Below are positions 15,448-25,852 of a stretch of 35,952 nt of DNA, piece after piece (the stretch's first letter is position 1; every line of letters starts with the position of its first letter). This DNA is from JANLQX01 sp031368215 (lineage in GTDB: Bacteria; Actinomycetota; Acidimicrobiia; Acidimicrobiales; JANYDT01). A program made the translations under genes and the position numbers. The notes beneath the pieces were generated by a model. The model was not told the DNA's origin and ran no database searches. It worked only from the letters and a program-made list of their open reading frames with translations. Location of the stretch: positions 1 through 35,952 of the forward strand of contig JANLRD010000018.1 of assembly GCA_031368215.1 (NCBI GenBank), read 5' to 3'.

Positions 15448-17060
15448 CAAATAGGGTCGTCGGGTCAGGTGAGCATCACGACGTGTTGGTCATTGGCGCC
15501 GGCGCGGCAGGCGCGGCATTCGCGTGGCGGCTCGCGGTCGCCGGCGTCGACGTCGTGTGCCTCGACCGTGGGCATTGGCCCGACCCGGGGGCGTACGCCA
15601 CTTCGTTCCCTGACTGGGAGACGCGTCGACTACGCGACTGGAACCCCAACCCCAACGTGCGCAGTCGCCCCGAGGACTACCCGATCGCCGACGACACCAC
15701 ACCAATCAAGCCGATCCTGTTCAACGGTATTGGAGGGTCGACCGTGCTGTGGTCGGCCCATACACCCCGGTTTCATCCGTCCGACTTCCGCGTACGAACG
15801 CTTGACGGAGTCGGCGTCGACTGGCCGCTCACGTATTGGGAGCTGGAGAAGTACTACGACATCAACGACCGCCTGATGGGTGTGTGCGGTATCGCCGGCG
15901 ATCCCGCCAACCCGCCACGTTCGCCGCGTCCGACGCCACCGATGCCCCTGGGACTTGCGGGCGCTCGCATCGCCGCAGCGTTCGACTCGCTCGGCTGGCA
16001 CTGGTGGCCGAGCGACGGCGCGATCATCTCGGAGGACTACGACGGCCGACTCGGTTGCAACCACTGCGGACCGTGCGAACTCGGATGTCCGCGGGGCGCC
16101 AAGGCATCGACCGACATCACGTACTGGCCGAAGGCGATCGCCGCGGGCGCCCGAGTGATTACAGGAGCCGCGGTCGCTGAAGTCACAACGTCGCCGGCCG
16201 GACTTGCGACCGGCGCAACGTGGTTCGACGTTCACGGCATGCAGCACCACACCTCCGCTGCTGTCGTGGTGATCGCGGCGAGCGGTATCGGCACACCGCG
16301 CCTGTTGTTGCACTCAGGCGGGAGGGACGGGCTCGCCAATTCGAGCGGGCTCGTCGGTCGAAACCTCATGCTGCATCCCATCGCTGCGGCCACGGGTGTT
16401 TTCGCAGAACCCGTCTCGGGCTTTGCCGGAAACGACGCATTCTGTCTGATGTCACAGGAGTTCTACGAGACAGCACCCGGTCGAGGGTTTGTGCGCGGCT
16501 ACGAGGTGCAGGTGACGCGCGGCCAAGGACCCTTGGTCACGGCTCTCGGGGGATTCAATCTCGACGTGCCCTGGGGGCCGGGCCATCACCGACGTTTCGA
16601 GCAGTTGTTCGGGCACGTCGCCACCATGGCCATCACGTGTGAAGACCTTCCGAACCCCGACAACCGGGTGGAGCTCGACGATGCTCTGACCGATCGCTTT
16701 GGTGTCCCCGCCCCACGGATGCGCTATCGACTCGACGCCAACTCCGAAGCGATGATCACCCATGGACTTGCGACGTCCCGGGCGGTGCTGGAGCGTGCTG
16801 GTTGCGCGGAGGTGTTGGAGTCCCGTCTCGTCAACCAAGCCGGATTTCATCTCATGGGCACCTGCCGGATGGGAGCCGACGAGGCCACGTCGGTCGTCGA
16901 TCATCGCTGCCGGACCCATGACATTGCCAACCTCCTCGTGGTTGACTCGAGTGTGTTCGCAACGGCAGCGGCTGTGAACCCCACTCCAACGATCCAGGCA
17001 ATCGCACTGCGCGCCGCCGACCTCCTCCTAGGTGAACGATCCGGGGTGCCGGTTCCATGA
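15444..17060 (+). CDS. GMC-family flavin dehydrogenase with four-Cys cluster, copy 2
   Basis: A 538-residue FAD dehydrogenase, paralogous along its whole length to the protein at 6788-8404 but carried in the importer operon. GAGAAG (residues 18-23) binds FAD, with GGSTVLWS near 98-104. C205, C208, C211 and C215 form CxxCGPCxxGCP, the same cluster as in copy 1. The catalytic stretch is GFHLMGTCRMG followed by NPTPTIQAIALR, giving the His-Asn pair. GTG 15444 has AGGAG (15433-15437) at a six-base gap and overlaps the ATPase stop codon. Shared segments between the copies include SLGWHWWP, ASTDITYWP and LANSSGLVGR. The two may act on different hydroxyls or isomers of one imported compound (inference). 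Confidence 0.9.
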   Translation: MTNRVVGSGEHHDVLVIGAGAAGAAFAWRLAVAGVDVVCLDRGHWPDPGAYATSFPDWETRRLRDWNPNPNVRSRPEDYPIADDTTPIKPILFNGIGGSTVLWSAHTPRFHPSDFRVRTLDGVGVDWPLTYWELEKYYDINDRLMGVCGIAGDPANPPRSPRPTPPMPLGLAGARIAAAFDSLGWHWWPSDGAIISEDYDGRLGCNHCGPCELGCPRGAKASTDITYWPKAIAAGARVITGAAVAEVTTSPAGLATGATWFDVHGMQHHTSAAVVVIAASGIGTPRLLLHSGGRDGLANSSGLVGRNLMLHPIAAATGVFAEPVSGFAGNDAFCLMSQEFYETAPGRGFVRGYEVQVTRGQGPLVTALGGFNLDVPWGPGHHRRFEQLFGHVATMAITCEDLPNPDNRVELDDALTDRFGVPAPRMRYRLDANSEAMITHGLATSRAVLERAGCAEVLESRLVNQAGFHLMGTCRMGADEATSVVDHRCRTHDIANLLVVDSSVFATAAAVNPTPTIQAIALRAADLLLGERSGVPVP

Positions 17061-17494
17061 ACGCCGCGTTCATCGACGCCTTGGCAGAAGCGCTGCTCCC
17101 AGGCGACGCGCACTGGCCCTCGGGCGCAGAGGTAGATCTCGCCGAGTTGGTCCAGTCGATCAGCGCCCTTGTCCCGGGACACACCAAATCCATGGACGAA
17201 CTTCTGCAGGAATTGGGCGACACCTTCATCGAAGGGTCACGACTGGAACGACGCGCCAACCTCGAAGCGATCGAGCGCGAACGTCCGGACCTCTTCGGGG
17301 TGGCTCGCCTCGTGGTGCTCGACGCGTACTACCGCCATCCGCGTGTACTCGGGGTGTTGGCGGTTCGTTGCGGGTACCGTGCGGCCCCCCCACAGCCAAC
17401 GGGGTTTCCGGTCGACGCCTTCGATCCGTCCGTTCTGTCCACCGTGCGAACCATGGCGAAGCGTTGGCGCGACGACACGACGGCGGAGCTGTAG
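17057..17494 (+). CDS. Small partner of a GMC dehydrogenase (gluconate 2-dehydrogenase subunit 3-like), copy 2
   Basis: A 145-residue protein whose start overlaps the GMC copy 2 stop (ATGA 17057-17060). The N terminus FIDALAEALLPGD...WPSGAEVDL fits the LxxLxDxLLPGD...PGA pattern of gluconate dehydrogenase subunit 3, and GYRAAPPQPTG sits at residues 106-116, the same positions as in copy 1, preceded by YYRHPRVLGVLAVRC. No signal peptide is present. Conserved pairing with the GMC subunit in both arms implies an obligate complex or an assembly factor for the flavin/iron-sulphur protein. Electron-acceptor subunits (cytochrome c) are not encoded nearby. Confidence 0.72.
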   Translation: MNAAFIDALAEALLPGDAHWPSGAEVDLAELVQSISALVPGHTKSMDELLQELGDTFIEGSRLERRANLEAIERERPDLFGVARLVVLDAYYRHPRVLGVLAVRCGYRAAPPQPTGFPVDAFDPSVLSTVRTMAKRWRDDTTAEL

Positions 17495-17542
17495 TCGACT
17501 TGCGAGTTGGCAGGTCGCGTGCGGGCCTGCCAAGGTCGAAGT

Positions 17543-19363
<1,821 letters not shown>

Positions 19364-19447
19364 CGGCAACGTTGGTTCGACCCCGCCGCAGCGCCTACTT
19401 CTCGGCAATCGGCCGGCCTGCTTTGGTTGTGCCGCGGCGAGGGGCGG

Positions 19448-19453
19448 TACCTT
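19448..19453 (+). promoter_or_regulatory. -10 box TACCTT, leaderless promoter of the double acyl-CoA dehydrogenase
   Basis: TACCTT ends seven bases before ATG 19461, placing the transcript start at the start codon. A weak TTGTGC lies 15 bases upstream. Confidence 0.5.
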
Positions 19454-19460
19454 CGAAGCC

Positions 19461-21619
19461 ATGTCGATCGCACTGAACGAGGACCACAAGTTTCTGGCGG
19501 CCACCGCTGCGGACTTCCTGGCCAAGCACGGGGCGCGGTCCGCTTCGCGAGCCCTGCTCGAAGCTCCGACCGAGGAACTCCCCTCGTTCTGGAGGGACCT
19601 TGCCGATCTCGGCTGGCTCGGTCTGCACATCGACGAGGCCAACGGGGGCTCCGGCTACGGCCTCGAAGAACTCGTCGTCGTCGTCGAAGAGCTCGGCCGC
19701 TCCGGTGCTCCCGGACCCTTCGTGCCCACCGTCATCGCCAGCGCCACGATCGCTGCCCGGGCCGACGCCTCCACGCAGGCGGCACTCCTGCCGGGCCTCG
19801 CCGACGGGACGCGTACCGGCGCGGCAGCGCTCGAAGGAAGCGTGCAGGTCCGCGACGGCCGCGCGTACGGCGCTGCCGGGGTCGTGCTCGGCGGAGGTCT
19901 CGCCGACACTCTCCTGGTCGGCACCGGTGATGACGTCGCCATCATCGACACCCACGCCGACGGTGTTTCGATCGACACGCCTCCCAACCTCGACCCGACC
20001 AGGCGCTCCAGTCGGATCACGCTCGACGGTGTCCCGGCCATCGTGATGTCCGGCGCCCGGCAGACCCTCACCGATATCGCCCGGGTGATCCTTTCCGCGG
20101 AGGCAGTGGGCGTCGCCCGCGAGTGCACAGACCAGGCAGCCGCCTACGCCAAGGTCCGGCTCCAGTTCGGACGGCCGATCGCCATGTACCAAGCGGTGAA
20201 GCACCACTGCGCCAATATGGCCGTCGCCACCGAACTGGCTACCGCGACGGTGTGGGACGCGGCACGGGCGTCGAAGGACGGCGCTGAGCAGTTCACGTAC
20301 GCTGCCGCCCTTGCGGCGACGCTGGCAGGTCCGGCGGCCGATCTCGCAGCGAATCTCAACACCCAGGTTCACGGTGGCATCGGCATCACCTGGGAACACG
20401 ATGCGCACCTCGCGATGCGGCGCGCGACCACACTCAAGGTGCTCCTCGATCACGAAGCCGCGGCCGCATGCGTGACCGACATGACCCGTGCCGGTGTCCG
20501 CCGCATGCGAACCGTCGAGCTGCCACCCGAAGCCGAGTCGTTCCGCGAGGACATCAAAGCGTTCGCCGAGAGCATCCGGTCACTCGATGCCAAGGCCCAG
20601 CGAGATGCGCTCATCACCACCGGGTACGTTCAGCCGCACTGGCCCAAACCATGGGGACGTGACGCCCAGCCGGTCGAACAACTCGTGATCGAGCAGGAGT
20701 TCACGGCCGCCGGAATCAAGAAGCCGGCCTACGGCATCACCGGTTGGGTCATCCTCACGCTCATCCAGTACGGCACCGACGATCAGGTCGCCCGTTGGGT
20801 CCCGCCGGCGCTGCGCCAGGAGGTCATCTGGTGCCAGCTCTTCTCCGAGCCCGACGCCGGTTCCGACGCCGCCGGCATCAAGACGAAGGCCACACGGGTG
20901 GCCGGAGGCTGGCTCATCAACGGCCAGAAGGTCTGGACCAGCGGCGCCCACTATGCCGGACGCGGTTTCGCCACCGTTCGGACCGATCCGACCGCACCGA
21001 AGCACCAGGGCATCACCATGGTCGTGCTCGACATGAAGGCCGAGGTGTGGAAGTGCGTCCACTCAAGATGACGAGCGGCAACTCCGAGTTCAACGAGGTC
21101 TTCTTCAACGACGTGTTCGTTCCCGACGACGACGTGGTCGGACCCGTCGACGGAGGCTGGACGGTTGCCCGCGCCACCCTCGGAAACGAAAGCGTGAGCA
21201 TCGGTGGCGGCGGAGGCGGAGGCATGGCACTGCCCGGGGAAGCCCTCATCGCCGCCTACGACGCGAACCCGGGCCGCCTCGCAGGCGGTCCCGCTCGGAT
21301 CGGCCGCTACACCGCGACGCACCAGGCGATGGCCGCGCTCAACATGCGAAGCGTGTTCCGTGCCGTCGCCGGGAGCGGGCCCGGCCCGGAGGGCAACATC
21401 ACCAAACTCGTGCTGTCCGAGATCGGCCACGAAGCAGCCGCGATGTTCGCCGAGGTCCAGGGCGCCGAGGCAGCGTTCATGGACGGACCGCGCGCCCTCG
21501 TCGGCGGCATGGTTCTCATGCACCGTGGCATGTCGATCGCCGGCGGCACGTCGGAGATCAAGCGGAACCAGATCGGTGAGCGCATCCTCGGCCTCCCCCG
21601 CGACCCGCTCCTGAACTAG
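19461..21619 (+). pseudogene. Double-domain acyl-CoA dehydrogenase (FadE34-like architecture), interrupted by one missing base
   Basis: Two acyl-CoA dehydrogenase domains in tandem, about 719 residues if repaired, as in long actinobacterial FadE proteins that form an alpha,beta double bond on acyl-CoA side chains. Domain 1 (to about residue 370) has RLQFGRPIAMYQAVKHHCANM and HGGIGITWEHDAHL. Domain 2 has LFSEPDAGSDAAG, NGQKVWTSGAHY, and the C-terminal AGGTSEIKRNQIGERILGLPRD. The frame breaks at residue 528: after MKAE the reading goes WKCVHSR and stops at 21069-21071, while one extra G near 21044-21045 (GAGG to GAGGG) would restore EGVEVRPLKMTSGNSEFNEVFF without a break. Everything else is well conserved, so a sequencing or assembly error is as likely as a recent mutation. 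If real, domain 2 is truncated and the gene is a fresh pseudogene. Confidence 0.85.
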
Positions 21620-21673
21620 CGCGCCTCTTTTCAAGACGTACTCCTCTTCACACCTGATGACAAGGACCACACC

Positions 21674-22756
21674 ATGAAGATCCAAGCCGCCGTGCTGCGC
21701 GACGGAGCATCTCCGTACACGATCGAGGACGTCGATCTCGCTGAACCGAGACAGGACGAGGTCCGGGTTCGGATCGTCGGCGCCGGCATGTGCCACACCG
21801 ACGCGCTGGCACGGGCCGGCTTCGTCGCTCTCCCCATGATCACCGGCCACGAAGGCTCCGGTGTCGTCGACGCGATCGGTCCCGGAGTCACGACACTCGC
21901 CGTCGGCGATCATGTGGTGCTGTCGTTCGACTCCTGCGGTGTCTGCGACAACTGCGCGAAAGGTCAGCGCGCGTACTGTGAGACTTTCCTCCCGCGCAAT
22001 CTTGTGGGGCGCGATCTCGACGGGTCCACGACGGTGACCGATTCCGCCGGCAACGACGTGGCGGCCCGTTGGTTCGGGCAGTCGTCGCTCGCCACCCACT
22101 GCATCGCCTCGATCCGCAACTCCGTGAAGGTCGACGCCGACCTCCCGATCGAGCTCTTCGGACCGCTCGGCTGCGGCATCCAGACCGGGGCCGGTTCGGT
22201 TCTGTTGTCGTTGCAGGTGAAGCCGGGCACGAGCCTCGTGGTCTTCGGGTCCGGTGCCGTCGGTCTCGCCGCAATCATGGCCGCAGTCGTTGCCGGCGCC
22301 ACGACGATCGTCGCTGTCGACCTGCACGAGTCACGGCTTGCCCTCGCCCAGGAACTCGGCGCGACGCATGTTCTGCGAGGCGACCGCGATGATCTGGTCA
22401 ACGAGATCCAGACCATCACCGGTGGCGGTGCGCACTACGCGATCGACACGACGGGTATTCCCCGCGTGATGCAGTCGGCGGTGACCTGCCTTCGGATGAC
22501 GGGCGTGTGCGGTTTCGTCGGCGTGCAGATCGGCAACATCGAGTTTGACGGTTCCGCGCTGATGGGAAAGACGGTGATCGGCATTCTCGAAGGCAGCGCC
22601 GACCCGCATACCTTCATCCCTCACATGATCGAACTGTGGCGGGCCGGACGATTCCCGTTCGATCGACTCATCACCACGTATCGGCTCGACCAGGTCAACG
22701 AGGCGGAGCAGTCGTCGCTCAGCGGCGGGGCGATCAAGCCGGTGTTGATCCTCTGA
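21674..22756 (+). CDS. Zinc-dependent alcohol dehydrogenase, aryl-alcohol dehydrogenase-like
   Basis: A 360-residue NAD(P)-dependent MDR enzyme oxidising an alcohol to an aldehyde. The catalytic zinc ligand region is MCHTD near residue 39 and GHEGSG near 59. The structural zinc cysteines are CGVCDNCAKGQRAYC, spaced as C-xx-C-xx-C-x7-C. GPLGCGIQTGAGSVL and the cofactor loop GSGAVGLAAI follow, with VDL after the loop (NAD-type acidic residue). The arrangement resembles aryl-alcohol dehydrogenases. ATG 21674 follows AAGGA (21662-21666) by seven bases and the acyl-CoA dehydrogenase stop by 54 bases. A role in oxidising an alcohol formed during the pathway is inference. Confidence 0.92.
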   Translation: MKIQAAVLRDGASPYTIEDVDLAEPRQDEVRVRIVGAGMCHTDALARAGFVALPMITGHEGSGVVDAIGPGVTTLAVGDHVVLSFDSCGVCDNCAKGQRAYCETFLPRNLVGRDLDGSTTVTDSAGNDVAARWFGQSSLATHCIASIRNSVKVDADLPIELFGPLGCGIQTGAGSVLLSLQVKPGTSLVVFGSGAVGLAAIMAAVVAGATTIVAVDLHESRLALAQELGATHVLRGDRDDLVNEIQTITGGGAHYAIDTTGIPRVMQSAVTCLRMTGVCGFVGVQIGNIEFDGSALMGKTVIGILEGSADPHTFIPHMIELWRAGRFPFDRLITTYRLDQVNEAEQSSLSGGAIKPVLIL

Positions 22757-22765
22757 CCCCGGCCT

Positions 22766-22795
22766 GAGCGCATGGCAACCGATCACCGTGCGCTC
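22766..22795. terminator. Hairpin between convergent ADH and SDR genes
   Basis: GAGCGCATGG (22766-22775) pairs with CCGTGCGCTC (22786-22795): nine Watson-Crick pairs and one U-G pair in RNA, with a 10-nt loop. It lies nine bases after the ADH stop and between two converging genes. No T-run, so termination is inferred from position. Confidence 0.4.
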
Positions 22796-22835
22796 GGTCA
22801 AATCCGGTCGGAAGTTCCATCGTCCGGGCCGCGCC

Positions 22836-23663
22836 TCACATCGGCGCTATCGCATCTCCAGGAAGGGCTCCGCCGGCGTAGAGCGCCGACTGGAAGCGGC
22901 GCATCCCCGCAAGCCACCGGTCGACGTCGGTGGCCTTGCGCTCCAAGTACTTCGCGACTTCAGGATGGGGAAGCACGTGGAACCGCTCGGCACGCACGGC
23001 CTCAATACATGAAGTCGCGACATCGGCCGCCGACTTCACGCCGTCGGCCGCGGCGACCCCGTCTTCGAGTCCCCCGCCGCCGAGGGTGTCGGGGCTGTTG
23101 ATGGCGATGTTGGTGGCCACTGCCTGGGGGCAGAGGGCCGAGACCCGGATGCCCTGATGGTGATGGGTGATCGACAGCCACTCCGCCAGCGAAACCGCAG
23201 CGTGCTTGGTGATGGAGTAGCTCATCGACCCGATCTGACTGAGGAGTCCCGCAGCCGACGCGGTGTTGAGCAGGTATCCCTCACCCCGCGCGATCATCGA
23301 CGGGAGCACGGCGCGGGCGGCGTAGATGTGCGCCATCACGTGGACCTCCCACATTGCCTGGATGCGCTCGTTGGTGTCCTCGAGCCCGCCAACCGTCACG
23401 AAGCCGGCGTTCGAGGCGAACAGATCGATGGGGCCATGGGTGTCCTCCGTCCGATGCACGAGCGCCCGGATCCCCGCCTCGTCACGCACGTCGAGGCCGA
23501 CACTCGTGCCGCCGACAAGTGAGGCGACTCGCGTCGCCTGCGCCTCGTTCAGGTCGGCGACCACCACATGCCTGGCGCCCTCCGCATGCGCCGCGACGGC
23601 CAGCGCCTCACCGATTCCTGAGCCGCCACCGGTAATGACCACAACTCGATCTCGAAGTTCCAT
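22836..23663 (-). CDS. Short-chain dehydrogenase/reductase (SDR)
   Basis: A 275-residue classical SDR. The cofactor loop is TGGGSGIG near residue 10, then ADLN, SNAG near 87, Ser in LNTASAAG, and the catalytic Tyr-Lys pair in SYSITK. NAD(H) preference is suggested by the Asp in VVADLN after the second strand. ATG 23663 follows a TACGCT box by seven bases and the frame continues upstream into unrelated sequence, so the shorter start is used. It converges with the ADH gene and diverges from msrB. Substrate unknown. Confidence 0.9.
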   Translation of the reverse strand: MELRDRVVVITGGGSGIGEALAVAAHAEGARHVVVADLNEAQATRVASLVGGTSVGLDVRDEAGIRALVHRTEDTHGPIDLFASNAGFVTVGGLEDTNERIQAMWEVHVMAHIYAARAVLPSMIARGEGYLLNTASAAGLLSQIGSMSYSITKHAAVSLAEWLSITHHHQGIRVSALCPQAVATNIAINSPDTLGGGGLEDGVAAADGVKSAADVATSCIEAVRAERFHVLPHPEVAKYLERKATDVDRWLAGMRRFQSALYAGGALPGDAIAPM

Positions 23664-23670
23664 GGGCGGC

Positions 23671-23676
23671 AGCGTA
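23671..23676 (-). promoter_or_regulatory. -10 box TACGCT, leaderless promoter of the SDR
   Basis: TACGCT on the minus strand ends seven bases before ATG 23663. No ribosome binding site is seen at the start codon. Confidence 0.5.
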
Positions 23677-23728
23677 GATAGCTGAGCGGAGCTGAGGCGA
23701 ACCGGGCTTCGCCGAGCGAACACAGCGG

Positions 23729-23734
23729 TACCGT
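23729..23734 (+). promoter_or_regulatory. Possible -10 box TACCGT of msrB
   Basis: TACCGT lies 36 bases before the msrB start, leaving a leader with a GAGG ribosome site. No clear -35 was found. Confidence 0.3.
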
Positions 23735-23770
23735 TTGTCACCGACTTCCGAACGACCCCGAGGACCCGCT

Positions 23771-24223
23771 ATGTCTGGATTGCTGACAAACCTTCGCCCC
23801 GATGGCACTCCGTACCCCGTGCAGCTCGACGACAACGAGCTAGCCAAGACGCTCGACCCTCTTTCGTTCGCAGTACTCCGCAAGGCCGGAACCGAACGGG
23901 CCGGGACCGGCGAGTACACCGACGAGGAGACCGAGGGCGTCTACCGCTGCAAAGCATGCCGGGCCGAGCTCTTTCGCAGCGACACCAAGTTCCACTCGGG
24001 CTGCGGCTGGCCGTCGTTCTACGCGCCTTCGGCCGACGACGCCGTGGTGCTCCTGACCGACCACCTGCTCGGCTACCCCCGCACCGAAGCCCGCTGCGCG
24101 AACTGTGGCTCCCACCTCGGCCACGTCTTCACCGGCGAAGGGTACCCGGTGCCAACCGACGAGCGTTGGTGCATCAATTCGGTGTCGCTGACGCTCGAAC
24201 CGAAAGATCCCGGCACGGCCTGA
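23771..24223 (+). CDS. msrB: Peptide-methionine (R)-S-oxide reductase MsrB
   Basis: A 150-residue cytosolic repair enzyme that reduces methionine-R-sulfoxide in proteins and helps resistance to oxidants. The structural zinc cysteines are C60-xx-C63 and C109-xx-C112. The catalytic Cys is C134 in RWCINSVSL, and HSGCGWPSFY is the conserved substrate loop. The start ATG 23771 follows GAGG; an in-frame upstream ATG at 23735 would add 12 residues unlike the family. It diverges from the SDR gene and converges with the acyl-CoA ligase. The final residues are encoded inside a 15-bp direct repeat. Confidence 0.95.
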   Translation: MSGLLTNLRPDGTPYPVQLDDNELAKTLDPLSFAVLRKAGTERAGTGEYTDEETEGVYRCKACRAELFRSDTKFHSGCGWPSFYAPSADDAVVLLTDHLLGYPRTEARCANCGSHLGHVFTGEGYPVPTDERWCINSVSLTLEPKDPGTA

Positions 24224-24243
24224 GCCCAGCACGGCCTGAGCCC
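24213..24243. repeat. 15-bp direct repeat covering the msrB stop
   Basis: GCACGGCCTGAGCCC occurs at 24213-24227 and again at 24229-24243, one base apart. The first copy includes the last two codons and stop of msrB. Confidence 0.8.
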
Positions 24244-24265
24244 GGCGGCTCGACGTGAGCCGCCG
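24243..24265. terminator. 9-bp perfect hairpin between convergent msrB and acyl-CoA ligase
   Basis: CGGCGGCTC (24243-24251) pairs perfectly with GAGCCGCCG (24257-24265) around a 5-nt loop. It is very stable, lies between converging genes, and has no T-run. A bidirectional terminator is likely but not proven. Confidence 0.5.
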
Positions 24266-24280
24266 CGCCGCAGACGCGGC

Positions 24281-25792
24281 TCAGATCGACCGGCCGACAC
24301 CTTCCCAGTACGGCGCACGGATCTGACGCTTGAGCAGCTTGCCGGCCTCGCTCCGGGGGAGCTCGTCGACGACGTCCCATGACCGCGGCACCTTGTACCC
24401 GGCAAGCCGTTCGCGCACGTAGGAAGAAACATCGGCGGCCAATTCGTCAGACCACATCGTGCCGGGAACGAGTTGGAGCGCCGCCTTCACTTCCTCTCCG
24501 AACTCCTCGTTCGGCACACCGAACACGGCAGCGTCGACGATGAGCGGATGCCCGGTGAGCACGCCCTCGATCTCCGCCGGGTAGATGTTGACGCCACCGG
24601 AGATGATCATGTCGATCTTGCGGTCCGACAGGAACAGGTAGCCCTCGTCGTCGAGGTAGCCGATGTCGCCGAGGGTGAAGAACCCGGCGACGCTGTGTGC
24701 TTCAGCCGTCTTCTCCGGTTCCCCGAGGTATTCGAAGTCGGTGCCCATCGCATTGCGAACGTGGATGACGCCAGCCCCACCCGTCGAGGCATCATCGCCC
24801 TCCTCCGCGACGATGCGAACCGTCATGTTCGACATTGGCTTCCCGACGGAGCCAGGCCGGGTCAGCCATTCCTCGGCCGTGATCATCGAGACCACACCAC
24901 CCTCGGTTGCGCCGTAATACTCGGTGATCTTCGGCCCCCACCACTCGATCATCTGCCGCTTCACGTCGGGCGAGCACGGCGCCGCTCCGTGGAGCACGAA
25001 CGAGAGTGATGACCCATCGAACGCGCGCTTACGTTCTTCATCGACCCTGAGCGTCCGCACGAACTGAGTCGGGACGAGATGCACGTTGGTGATCCCATGG
25101 CGGTCGATCAGCTCCAACATCTCCTCGGGTACGAACCGCCGCTGCATCACGACCGACGACCCGCCGATCAGCGGGAAGAACGAGAAGGCCCACTGTGCCG
25201 AGTGGTAGCCGGGGCCGCAGAGAAGCGTGCGCCCTTTCGGCGGGAAGCCGATGTTGACCATGCCGGCGGCCATCAATTCGTACACCTCGGGTGGGACTCC
25301 GGCGGCGAAGGCCGAGTTAGCGACGCCCTTCGGCCGTCCGGTCGTGCCCGATGTGTAGAACATCACGCCGCCCATCGACTGATCGTCCGGCTCGGCATCC
25401 GACGCTGCGGCGAGCGCCTCTTCGTAGGTGGACTCGAAGGTGAGCATCGGCACGGTGACGTCGACGGTGCTCGGTGCGAATTCCGGGTCGACGATCAGCA
25501 GTTTCGAGCCGGAGTTCTCGACGACGTAGGCGACTTCATCGGCCGAGAAGTGCCAGTTGATCGGCACGACCAGAACACCGGTATGAGCGACCGCGAGGAA
25601 CACCTCGAACATCTCGCGCCGGTTCCCCGACAGCAGGGCAACGCGCTCGCCGGGCTGCAGCCCGTGATCACGCAGCACATGGATGAGCCGGTTCACCCGC
25701 CCGTTGAGAACGCTCCACGAGGTGTCCCCGCGCTCGTCGACGAGAGCCGGAAAGTCGGTACGGTCGAGAGACGAGAGGAGCAGGCGAGCCAT
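24281..25792 (-). CDS. AMP-forming acyl-CoA ligase (FadD type)
   Basis: A 503-residue ANL-superfamily ligase that activates a carboxylic acid to its CoA ester via an acyl-adenylate. The P-loop YTSGTTGRPKGV is near residue 146. The adenine loop YYGATEGG is near 292, the ribose-binding GDIGYLD near 398, and the hinge DRKIDMIISGGVNIYPAEIE near 413. The C-terminal lysine for adenylation lies in RSEAGKLLKR. No signal or membrane segment. ATG 25792 lacks a ribosome site but follows TAGCGT by six bases. It is preceded on the same strand by a VOC protein gene and converges with msrB. Acyl substrate unknown; neighbours suggest a degradation rather than a biosynthetic role. Confidence 0.92.
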   Translation of the reverse strand: MARLLLSSLDRTDFPALVDERGDTSWSVLNGRVNRLIHVLRDHGLQPGERVALLSGNRREMFEVFLAVAHTGVLVVPINWHFSADEVAYVVENSGSKLLIVDPEFAPSTVDVTVPMLTFESTYEEALAAASDAEPDDQSMGGVMFYTSGTTGRPKGVANSAFAAGVPPEVYELMAAGMVNIGFPPKGRTLLCGPGYHSAQWAFSFFPLIGGSSVVMQRRFVPEEMLELIDRHGITNVHLVPTQFVRTLRVDEERKRAFDGSSLSFVLHGAAPCSPDVKRQMIEWWGPKITEYYGATEGGVVSMITAEEWLTRPGSVGKPMSNMTVRIVAEEGDDASTGGAGVIHVRNAMGTDFEYLGEPEKTAEAHSVAGFFTLGDIGYLDDEGYLFLSDRKIDMIISGGVNIYPAEIEGVLTGHPLIVDAAVFGVPNEEFGEEVKAALQLVPGTMWSDELAADVSSYVRERLAGYKVPRSWDVVDELPRSEAGKLLKRQIRAPYWEGVGRSI

Positions 25793-25798
25793 GGACGC

Positions 25799-25804
25799 AC
25801 GCTA
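25799..25804 (-). promoter_or_regulatory. -10 box TAGCGT, leaderless promoter of the acyl-CoA ligase
   Basis: TAGCGT on the minus strand ends six bases before ATG 25792. Confidence 0.5.
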
Positions 25805-25818
25805 CCGGCGGTCGGCTC

Positions 25819-25836
25819 GGTTGACCCAAGTCGACC
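25819..25836. promoter_or_regulatory. Imperfect inverted repeat at the -35 region of the acyl-CoA ligase
   Basis: GGTTGAC (25819-25825) and GTCGACC (25830-25836) are inverted copies with one mismatch and a 4-bp centre, about 27-44 bases upstream of the start. A repressor site of TetR size is possible; no regulator is adjacent. Confidence 0.3.
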
Positions 25837-25852
25837 CGAGGTGAGCGGGTGA

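Noticed and set aside
20951..22327. A 458-codon minus-strand frame
   Set aside because: Antisense to the acyl-CoA dehydrogenase and ADH genes with no recognisable motif.
21660..22756. ADH as an alternative domain of a split acyl-CoA dehydrogenase
   Set aside because: The ADH has its own ribosome site, start and complete zinc motifs; it is an independent gene.
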